From Flavobacteriales bacterium (GTDB lineage Bacteria; Bacteroidota; Bacteroidia; Flavobacteriales_F; PHOS-HE28): 19,278 nucleotides of DNA. The number at the start of each line of letters is the position of its first letter. The first letter of the stretch is position 1. Below are positions 1 to 6,311 of this stretch, piece after piece. Below the pieces are notes generated by a model. The model did no database searches. It worked only from the letters and a program-made list of their open reading frames with translations, and had not been told where the DNA came from. The stretch is from positions 1 to 19,278 of the forward strand of contig JADZGG010000113.1 in the NCBI GenBank assembly GCA_020854015.1. The letters run 5' to 3'. The position numbers were made by a program, and so were the translations under genes.

Positions 1-159
1 ATCGAGACCCTCGGTGATCTGGTGGCCTACAACAAGAACGATCTGTTGAAGTTCCGCAACTTCGGCAAGAAGAGCCTGACCGAGCTTGAGGACCTGGTGG
101 AGAACAAGGGCCTGAGCTTCGGTATGAACGTGAGCAAGTACAAACTGGACAAGGAGTGA
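1..159 (+). CDS. rpoA: RNA polymerase alpha subunit, C-terminal end (partial)
   Basis: The first 52 codons run open from the window edge to a TGA and read as the alpha-subunit C-terminal domain. The stretch LLKFRNFGKKSLTELEDLV is the helix-hairpin-helix core of that domain, which contacts upstream DNA and transcription factors. The 5' part lies outside the window. It is followed 59 bp later by rplQ, the standard rpoA-rplQ order at the end of the alpha operon. Identification is firm despite the truncation by the window edge. Confidence 0.95.
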   Translation: METLGDLVAYNKNDLLKFRNFGKKSLTELEDLVENKGLSFGMNVSKYKLDKE

Positions 160-218
160 TGTAGCGGCAAGGGTGACCTTGCCAACTACGACACGACGAC
201 CCGAAAGAGGACGAAACC

Positions 219-704
219 ATGAGACACGGGAATAAGAACAACGCCCTGGGCCGCAAGAAGGCGCATCGCGAGGCGCTGCTGAGCAACCTGGCTTGTTCGC
301 TTATCGAGCACAAGCGGATCAACACGACGCTGGCCAAGGCACGTGCCCTGCGCCGCTACGTGGAGCCCTTGATGACCAAGAGCAAGGACGACAGCACGTT
401 GAACCGCCGTACGGTGTTCAGCTACCTGCAGAACAAGGAAGCTGTGACCGAGCTGTTCCGTGAAGTGGCCCCGAAGATCGCAGCACGTCCCGGTGGCTAC
501 TTGCGCATCATCAAGCTGGGCAACCGTTTGGGCGATGCAGCTGAGATGGCCATGATCGAGCTGGTGGACTTCAACACGTTGTACACCAAGGAGACCAAGG
601 ACGCCGGTGCGGCCAAGAAGACCCGCCGTGGTCGCAAGCCTGCTACCAAGTCCGCTGAAGGTGCTGAAGCACCGAAGGCCGGAGGCGAGGCCAAGGCCGA
701 GTGA
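219..704 (+). CDS. rplQ: 50S ribosomal protein L17
   Basis: This 161-residue protein starts MRHGNKNNALGRKKAHREAL, the classic L17 N-terminus. L17 binds 23S rRNA in the large subunit near the peptide exit tunnel. The conserved core spans about residues 1-120. The E. coli protein is about 127 residues; here an Ala/Lys/Glu-rich tail (about residues 125-161) extends it, as is common in Bacteroidota. A purine-rich stretch (GAAAGAGGACG) precedes the ATG and may serve as a weak ribosome binding site. It follows rpoA and is the last gene of the operon, with an intrinsic terminator 23 bp after the stop. Confidence 0.97.
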   Translation: MRHGNKNNALGRKKAHREALLSNLACSLIEHKRINTTLAKARALRRYVEPLMTKSKDDSTLNRRTVFSYLQNKEAVTELFREVAPKIAARPGGYLRIIKLGNRLGDAAEMAMIELVDFNTLYTKETKDAGAAKKTRRGRKPATKSAEGAEAPKAGGEAKAE

Positions 705-727
705 TCCACAATACGAATTGCAAGGAT

Positions 728-752
728 AAGGCGCCGGCAAAGGCGCCTTTTT
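728..752 (+). terminator. Intrinsic terminator after rplQ
   Basis: A perfect 8-bp stem, AAGGCGCC (728-735) pairing with GGCGCCTT (742-749), encloses a 6-base loop. The T-run that includes the stem's last two bases continues to 752. It ends the rpoA-rplQ transcript and points toward the convergent membrane-protein gene, whose stop codon is at 758-760. On the minus strand no T-run follows the hairpin, so it is probably one-directional. Confidence 0.9.
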
Positions 753-757
753 CCATT

Positions 758-1834
758 TCAACTTCGCTGGAACGGAAGGAGTCGATCCAAGGCTGTACAG
801 ACAGGGATGATCAGCAAAGGAACCAACGGGGCAAGGAAGCGCCCGCTCCATTCATCGCAGGTGCAGCCGATCAGGATGGCGTGGAGCACGAGAATGGCTG
901 CCACAGTGCCGATGGGTCTTGATCTTCGGAGCATCCAGCAGCCGGCCAGGGCGAACGGATACAGCAGGAAGTACCCGGCCAGCAGCTGGTTATGGGTAGT
1001 GGAGTATGCGGAGCGGGTGAACGTGAACAAGGAGGCCATCCGGGCGCCCATCAACTTAAGGTGCGGGCCCGATCCGTTACGTCCGATCAAGTGAAGCTGA
1101 GCGTCCAGAACACTGTGTCCATGGAAGTCCGTCAGTCGGCCGGTATCCTCGGTGCAGCCGCAGAGCACATCGCTGTTCACGATGATGTCCAGTTGGGGTC
1201 GTGCCACGCGCGGGTTCAACAAGGCGAGAAAAAGGACGCCAGCATAGCCCGCAAGGCGCAGACCCGGAGGCCACATCCGGCCTAGCCCGGTGATCAAGAG
1301 CGGACCGACGAAAAGCAAGCCCACCGGCCGTGCGAAAAGCATCAACACCACCAAGGGCCAAGTCCAACGTCCGGGTCGGTCGCGTGCCAGTAGTTGTTCC
1401 GCAAGAAGCACGGTGAGGGTGGTGAACAGTGACTCGGTGTAGAGCGCCAGCGTCCATACCTGCACCGGAACCGAGAGCAGGAACAAGGCCGTTGCCAGCT
1501 GCCCTGCCACCCTGTGCCCGGAAATGCGCTCAGTGAGCCGGCCCAGCGCCAATGCAGCGATCACTGATAGGCCGATCTGCACAGGGATGGCCAGGATGGG
1601 CGCACCCAGCGCCACGAACGGCAACAGGAACAGCACATAGGTCGCGTAGGCCAGGTAGTTGCCGAAAAGGTCGTGCAGGTCGCCGCGCAATACTTGTTCT
1701 GCGCAACCGGTGTACTTCAGGGCCTCCTTGTCCATGTGGAGGCCTTCCATCCGCCACAGAGCGAACAGGAGCGCCATAAAGGCGACCAAGGTGGCTGGAA
1801 GGATCCAGCGGTCCGGACGGCGTGATTCGAGCAT
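758..1834 (-). CDS. Multi-pass membrane protein, probable GT-C-type glycosyltransferase
   Basis: A 358-residue, very hydrophobic protein with roughly 8-10 predicted membrane segments. Two features recall the GT-C fold used by polyprenyl-phosphate-sugar-dependent glycosyltransferases, including the PIG-V/PMT type: YTESLFTTL in a central loop-helix and SGRFLAPLVPLLIIP near the C-terminus. An acidic loop (HMDKEALKY) follows the first helix, where GT-C enzymes carry their catalytic acid. Donor and acceptor cannot be told from sequence. The ATG at 1834 (MLESRRPDRW) is preferred over an upstream in-frame start at 1969, because it opens just before the first helix, has a TAnnTTTG box 11 bp upstream and avoids overlapping carA. 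The gene sits on the opposite strand between rplQ and carA, so it is probably transcribed alone. A generic membrane-protein annotation would also be fair. Confidence 0.7.
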   Translation of the reverse strand: MLESRRPDRWILPATLVAFMALLFALWRMEGLHMDKEALKYTGCAEQVLRGDLHDLFGNYLAYATYVLFLLPFVALGAPILAIPVQIGLSVIAALALGRLTERISGHRVAGQLATALFLLSVPVQVWTLALYTESLFTTLTVLLAEQLLARDRPGRWTWPLVVLMLFARPVGLLFVGPLLITGLGRMWPPGLRLAGYAGVLFLALLNPRVARPQLDIIVNSDVLCGCTEDTGRLTDFHGHSVLDAQLHLIGRNGSGPHLKLMGARMASLFTFTRSAYSTTHNQLLAGYFLLYPFALAGCWMLRRSRPIGTVAAILVLHAILIGCTCDEWSGRFLAPLVPLLIIPVCTALDRLLPFQRS

Positions 1835-1845
1835 GCGCTTCCGTT

Positions 1846-1853
1846 CAAAACTA
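1846..1853 (-). promoter_or_regulatory. Putative -7 box (TAGTTTTG) for the membrane-protein gene
   Basis: On the minus strand the sequence reads TAGTTTTG, an exact match to the Bacteroidota -7 consensus TAnnTTTG. It ends 11 bp before the ATG at 1834. No clear -33 TTG box was found at the usual distance. If used, the leader would be only a few bases long. Confidence 0.45.
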
Positions 1854-1939
1854 CGGGATGGGCCACCGACGGAGGCGCCGAGAGCACAGCTTGCTAACAC
1901 GTGTGGAGAATCCGTGCGTGCAGCATTGGCCTGACGGGG

Positions 1940-1947
1940 TATTTTTG
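1940..1947 (+). promoter_or_regulatory. Putative -7 box (TATTTTTG) for carA-eno
   Basis: TATTTTTG matches the TAnnTTTG consensus exactly and ends 7 bp before the carA ATG at 1955. Transcription would then begin at or next to the start codon, giving a leaderless or nearly leaderless mRNA. No convincing -33 TTG lies at the usual spacing; a TTG at 1926-1928 is too close. Together with the box at 1846-1853 it makes 1835-1954 a 120-bp divergent promoter region. Confidence 0.45.
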
Positions 1948-1954
1948 CCGCACA

Positions 1955-3091
1955 ATGCTCATCAGCCAACGCCCGGAGGCCGTCCTTTTGCTCGCGGACG
2001 GCACTTCATTCCGGGGCCGCGCCATCGGCGCCCACGGCATCACCACCGGCGAGATCTGCTTCAACACAGGCATGACCGGTTACCAGGAGATCTTCACCGA
2101 CCCGAGCTATACCGGACAGATCATGACCATGGCCACAGCACATGTGGGCAATTATGGCGTGAAGGAGGACTAGGTCGAAAGCTCCCGAGTGAGCATCGCA
2201 GGGCTCGTCGTCAAGAAGTTCTCCGAAGTCTGGAGCCGCTCAGGTGGCACGGGCTCGCTGGAGGACTACTTGAAGCGGAGCGGCGTGGTCGGTATCAGCG
2301 ACATTGATACACGCAAGCTCGTCCGCCACATCCGCGACCATGGTGCGCAGAACGCGCTGATCAGCAGTACAGAGATGGACGTAGAGGTGTTGAAGCGCAA
2401 GTTGGCCGAAGCACCGAGCATGGCCGGTCTGGAGCTCAGCAGCACGGTCAGCACGAAGGAAGCTCATGTGGTAGGGGACGCCTCTGCGCCCTTCCGAGTG
2501 GCCTTGGTCGACTTCGGCGTGAAGCTGAACATCGAGCGCTGCCTCACGGAGCGTGATTGCCAGGTGAAGGTGTTCCCCATGGATGCCTCGCTGCAGGACA
2601 TGCTCGCCTGGAAGCCGCACGGTTTTCTGCTCAGCAATGGTCCAGGTGCCCCGGGTGCCATGCCCAGTAGTGTTGCCCTTGTGAAGGCGATCGTTGAAAG
2701 CGGTGTACCGGTGTTCGGTATCTGCCTCGGTCATCAACTCTGGGCCGAGAGCCAAGGCATCGGCACTGAGAAAATGCATCACGGCCATCGTGGTATCAAC
2801 CATCCGATCAAGAACCTGATCACCGGGCACGACGAGATCACCTCACAGAACCACGGCTTCGTGGCGAACCGTGAAGAGACCGAACGCAACGGGGCTGTCG
2901 AGATCACGCACGTGCACCTGAATGATGGCAGCATAGCCGGCATACGGCTGAAGGGCCGACCCGTATTCAGCGTGCAGTACCACCCCGAAGCCGGGCCAGG
3001 GCCATATGATGCCCGCTACCTGTTCGATGACTTCGTCGCGAACATGCGGTCCCATACCAGCGTAGGAAAGCCCCAATTGCAGAACGCATAA
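1955..3091 (+). pseudogene. carA: Carbamoyl-phosphate synthase small subunit, interrupted by in-frame TAG
   Basis: The small (glutaminase) subunit of carbamoyl-phosphate synthase hydrolyses glutamine and channels ammonia to CarB, feeding pyrimidine and arginine synthesis. The full reading is 378 codons, close to the E. coli length of 382. The N-terminal domain (LADGTSF, CFNTGMTGYQEIFTDPSY) runs to codon 72. Codon 73 is TAG (2171-2173), and the same frame then continues VESSRVSIAGLVVK through the class I amidotransferase domain. Catalytic residues are present: Cys257 in FGICLGHQ and His343/Glu345 in YHPEAGP. Homologues have an acidic residue where the TAG falls (typically DE-VES), so GAG to TAG is the simplest explanation. 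Nothing else is decayed, which favours a sequencing or assembly error or a very recent mutation. A GTG at 2189 opens the downstream part, but a protein starting there would lack the first 78 residues. eno follows after 7 bp. Confidence 0.9.
2171..2173 (+). other. Premature amber codon within carA
   Basis: The codon is TAG between GAC and GTC, in frame with both halves of carA, so no frameshift is involved. The other complete or 3'-complete genes in this window end in TGA or TAA. None contains an internal in-frame TAG, so there is no independent sign that TAG is reassigned here. Confidence 0.9.
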
Positions 3092-3098
3092 CACCACC

Positions 3099-4385
3099 AT
3101 GAGCATCATTGCCAAGATCCAGGCCCGCGAGATCCTTGATTCGCGCGGCAACCCGACCATCGAGGTCGACGTGTGGACCGACAGGGGCCATATGGGCCGC
3201 GCGGCCGTGCCGAGCGGCGCCAGCACCGGTGCTCACGAAGCATCGGAATTGCGCGATGGCGACAAGAAGCGCTACCTGGGCAAAGGGGTGCTGAAGGCTG
3301 TGGAGAACGTGAACAGCACGCTGAACAACGAGCTGCAAGGCGCACTGATCACCGAGCAGGCGTTGATCGACAAGGCCATGTGTGCGCTGGACGGCACACC
3401 CAACAAGGCGAACCTGGGGGCCAACGCCATCCTTGGTGTCAGCCTTGCCGTGGCGAAGGCTGCGGCCAGTGAGGCGGGCCTTCCGCTCTACCGCTACGTC
3501 GGTGGTGCCAACGCCTGCGTGCTACCCGTGCCGATGATGAACATACTGAACGGCGGCGCGCACGCCGACAACAAGGTGGACATCCAGGAGTTCATGATAA
3601 TGCCTGTTGGGGCAAGCACGTTCGCTCAAGGCCTGCGCATGGGCGCCGAGGTCTTCCATCACCTCAAGTCAGTGCTGAAGGCGAAAGGTCTGTCTACCAA
3701 TGTGGGCGACGAAGGCGGCTTCGCACCCGATCTGCCAAGCAACGAGGATGCTCTGAAACTTGTGATGCAGGCCATCGAGAAAGCCGGCTACAAGCCCGGT
3801 GATGACATTGTGGTGGCTCTCGATTGTGCGAGCACTGAGTTCTACGACGCGAAGAAGAAACGTTATGTGCTTGAGAGCACCGGCGATAGCCTCACCAGCG
3901 ACGAGATGGTGGCCATGTGGAAGGATTGGTGCAAGCGCTATCCCATCGTGAGCATTGAAGATGGCATGAGCGAGGATGATTGGGACGGTTGGAAGAAGTT
4001 GACCACGACCATCGGTGACAAGGTGCAGCTCGTGGGTGATGACCTTTTCGTAACGAACACCACACGCCTTACGGAAGGCATCAGCAAAGGCATCGCGAAC
4101 AGCATTCTGGTGAAAGTGAACCAGATCGGCACATTGACGGAAACGTTGGAGGCTGTGGAGATGGCACACCGCGCTGGTTATACCTCCGTGATGAGCCATC
4201 GAAGCGGCGAGACCGAGGACAGCACGATCGCTGATCTGGCCGTTGCCTGCAACTGTGGCATGATCAAGACGGGTTCCGCCAGCCGTAGTGATAGGATCGC
4301 CAAGTACAACCAACTTCTTCGCATCGAGGAGCAGCTCGGCAAGGGCGCTCGTTATCCCGGTCGCCGCTTGAAGTACGTGCGCTGA
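3099..4385 (+). CDS. eno: Enolase (phosphopyruvate hydratase)
   Basis: A complete 428-residue enolase that interconverts 2-phosphoglycerate and phosphoenolpyruvate in glycolysis and gluconeogenesis. The N-terminal motif AREILDSRGNPTIEVDV and the substrate loop SGASTGAHEA are present. Catalytic and metal-site motifs are all intact: GDEGGFAPDL (203-212, acid Glu205), LDCAST (Asp242), IEDGM (Glu287), GDDLFVTN (313-320), the catalytic Lys339 in ILVKVNQIGT, and the signature SHRSGETED (366-374). The ATG lies 7 bp after the carA stop, so the two are almost certainly co-transcribed, and an intrinsic terminator follows. The carA-eno linkage after rplQ is a familiar Flavobacteriales arrangement. Confidence 0.98.
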   Translation: MSIIAKIQAREILDSRGNPTIEVDVWTDRGHMGRAAVPSGASTGAHEASELRDGDKKRYLGKGVLKAVENVNSTLNNELQGALITEQALIDKAMCALDGTPNKANLGANAILGVSLAVAKAAASEAGLPLYRYVGGANACVLPVPMMNILNGGAHADNKVDIQEFMIMPVGASTFAQGLRMGAEVFHHLKSVLKAKGLSTNVGDEGGFAPDLPSNEDALKLVMQAIEKAGYKPGDDIVVALDCASTEFYDAKKKRYVLESTGDSLTSDEMVAMWKDWCKRYPIVSIEDGMSEDDWDGWKKLTTTIGDKVQLVGDDLFVTNTTRLTEGISKGIANSILVKVNQIGTLTETLEAVEMAHRAGYTSVMSHRSGETEDSTIADLAVACNCGMIKTGSASRSDRIAKYNQLLRIEEQLGKGARYPGRRLKYVR

Positions 4386-4407
4386 TCGCGTCTTTTCACG
4401 TTCAACG

Positions 4408-4429
4408 AAGGGCCCGCTTACGGGCCTTT
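4408..4429 (+). terminator. Intrinsic terminator after eno
   Basis: A GC-rich stem, GGCCCG (4411-4416) pairing with CGGGCC (4421-4426), surrounds a CTTA tetraloop. AAG/TTT on the flanks extends it to about 9 pairs, one of them G-U. The T-tract is short (three T). It lies in the 48-bp gap between the convergent eno and the LtaS-like gene, so it may serve both strands, although the minus-strand T-tract is weak. Confidence 0.75.
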
Positions 4430-4433
4430 CGCA

Positions 4434-6296
4434 TTACTGGTTGAAACCGATGTAACGATCCAAGAGCACCTGGAGTTGGGCTTTCCCATCCTGTAGCAAC
4501 CGGTCGCGGTCCTGCAGACGGGTGCTGTCGCGCAGTTCCACCACTCGCTGCCCTACATGCTCCCACACCACGGTCTGCACGCTGTCGGCCATTCCGAAGC
4601 CCTCGTCGAAGGTCCAGAACGCGCTATGGCTTACCGTGGGGTCGAAAAGGTCACGGCTACAGGTGAAGCGATCCGCAGGAAGGTGAAGTTGGTGCAACAA
4701 GGTGGCCGCGAGGTCCACGTGGCTGGCATAGGTGTCGTTAGTGGTCCCGCGCAATTCAGGCCTTAGGGCGCCACCGGTCATGAGCAAAGGGATGCGGTGT
4801 CGCGCAGCCGCGTAGGCCTCACGGTAATGCGGCAGGAAGTGGCCATGGTCCGCCACCACGATCATGAGCGTGCTCTCCCACCAAGGCATGTTCCGTGCTC
4901 GATCCATGAAGGCGCCAAGGCTGCGGTCCGTGTAATGCACGGTGTTGCGATAGAGCTGAGGATCACCGCCTTTGAAGCCCTCGTCCACAGGCGCATCGAA
5001 GGGCTCGTGGCTGGTGGAGGTCATGATGATGTGGAAGAAGGGTTGCTTTGGCCGCTCTGCATCACCCAGATGGAAATCGAAGAGCTCCTCGTCGTAAGCT
5101 CCCCATCGCGTGCGTCGGATGATCGGGAATGAATGTTCGTCGTGGATCACATCAAAGCCCATGGCCTCCAAGTAGCTACGCGTGTTGGCGAACTCCACAT
5201 CACCGGCATAGTAGTAGGTGGATGCGAAGCCCGAGGAGTCGAGCACGTGCACGAGGCTGGGTAGCTGGTCGAACTTGCCGAACTTCCGGATCACGGTCGT
5301 CTTAGGTTGCGAAGGGAAGGCGCTCAACATTGCGCAGATGCCTTGTTCCGTGCGGAAACCTGTGCTGTAGAAGTTCCTGAAGAGGAGGCCATCCTTCGCC
5401 AGCCGCGTGAACTGTGGAGTGACGCCACTGTCGCCACCGAGCGGTTCGATGATGTCCGCGGTCCAGCTTTCAAGCAGCACGATCAGGATGTTGGGCCGAG
5501 CCGTGGTGAAGATCGAAGGAGCGTTACCCTTTCCTTGAGAATGGATACTCGCGAAGCGCGCGTCGGCTTCCGACGTGGTCGTATAGGCGTACGGATTTGC
5601 GTCGAATTCCGGCGGTTCCACCAGTACTTCCATGAAGTTCCAAGTGCCGTTCAACGCGGACAGGTTGAGCACGGAGTGGCGCGAATAGTATGCCCAGCTC
5701 TTGTCGATCGGCAGATCCTGTATACCGCCACGAGCCGCCACCAAGCATAACGCGATCGCGACAACGATACCGCCCACTTTCCAAAGCCAATGTCCTTCAT
5801 GCAATTCGGGAGAGGGCTTCACGCGTCGCACGACGAAAAGCGCCAGCAAGCAAAGCACCAGCAGGGTCGGAACCAGCAGGAGGACCGGAGCGCCGGCCAT
5901 GGAACCGAAAGCTTCACGTGGGTAGGCCAAGTATGAAAGAGCCTTCAGGTTCACACGACTGCCCCAACTCTGGAACAAGCCCACGTCAGCGATCGCGATA
6001 ATGCAACTGAGGAGGACCAGAACGATGAGATACATGCGCAGGATGGTGCGCCAGATCGATCGATCGTGGAACAGCAATGGAATGCTGAACAGGACCACTG
6101 GCAAGAGCAGATAGCCGGACATGGACAGGTCCATCGGCTGGCCATAGCGCTGCGTCAATAGGATGTCCGACCAGGGCAACGGTGAGACCTTGTTCCAGTT
6201 CAGCGCAAGAAAGAGGGATCGTTGAAGAAGGAACAAGGCCATCCAGAACAGCGCGAGCTGAAGGAGATAGCGAAGGAAGCGGCCGGTGCCTTTCAC
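4434..6296 (-). CDS. LtaS-like membrane-anchored sulfatase-fold phosphotransferase
   Basis: A 620-residue protein with about five N-terminal membrane helices (residues 8-190) and a C-terminal sulfatase/alkaline-phosphatase-fold domain (about 265-545) expected in the periplasm. Residues matching the LtaS metal site are visible: Glu276 in VLLES, candidate nucleophile Thr316 in FRTEQGICAML, His430 in TSTSHEPF, and Asp483-His484 in VADHGH. LtaS polymerises glycerol phosphate in Gram-positives. In Gram-negatives this family includes enzymes that transfer phosphoglycerol or phosphoethanolamine to glycans or lipids, so the substrate is open. The start is GTG at 6296, 15 bp after the peptidase stop and in the same frame. 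No upstream ATG is available before that TGA, and the first helix fits this start. It is probably co-transcribed with the peptidase gene. Confidence 0.85.
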   Translation of the reverse strand: MKGTGRFLRYLLQLALFWMALFLLQRSLFLALNWNKVSPLPWSDILLTQRYGQPMDLSMSGYLLLPVVLFSIPLLFHDRSIWRTILRMYLIVLVLLSCIIAIADVGLFQSWGSRVNLKALSYLAYPREAFGSMAGAPVLLLVPTLLVLCLLALFVVRRVKPSPELHEGHWLWKVGGIVVAIALCLVAARGGIQDLPIDKSWAYYSRHSVLNLSALNGTWNFMEVLVEPPEFDANPYAYTTTSEADARFASIHSQGKGNAPSIFTTARPNILIVLLESWTADIIEPLGGDSGVTPQFTRLAKDGLLFRNFYSTGFRTEQGICAMLSAFPSQPKTTVIRKFGKFDQLPSLVHVLDSSGFASTYYYAGDVEFANTRSYLEAMGFDVIHDEHSFPIIRRTRWGAYDEELFDFHLGDAERPKQPFFHIIMTSTSHEPFDAPVDEGFKGGDPQLYRNTVHYTDRSLGAFMDRARNMPWWESTLMIVVADHGHFLPHYREAYAAARHRIPLLMTGGALRPELRGTTNDTYASHVDLAATLLHQLHLPADRFTCSRDLFDPTVSHSAFWTFDEGFGMADSVQTVVWEHVGQRVVELRDSTRLQDRDRLLQDGKAQLQVLLDRYIGFNQ

Positions 6297-6311
6297 GCGG
6301 AACGAAGGTGC

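Larger units (their letters stand above)
1835..1954. other. Divergent intergenic region, membrane-protein gene / carA
   Basis: This 120-bp gap holds outward-facing TAnnTTTG boxes for both flanking genes (1846-1853 minus, 1940-1947 plus). The positions of these boxes support the chosen starts at 1834 and 1955. No riboswitch-like structure or operator was recognised. Confidence 0.5.

Noticed and set aside
186..851. A 221-codon minus-strand frame over rplQ
   Set aside because: It is antisense to a well-identified ribosomal protein gene, crosses the terminator hairpin and resembles no known protein.
1835..1969. Longer N-terminus for the membrane protein starting at 1969
   Set aside because: It would overlap the divergent carA start and add 45 non-hydrophobic residues ahead of a start that already has a promoter box and fits the first helix.
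2189..3091. carA treated as a shorter, separate gene starting at GTG 2189
   Set aside because: It lacks the conserved N-terminal part of CarA, which is present immediately upstream in the same frame; the split is explained by one stop codon.
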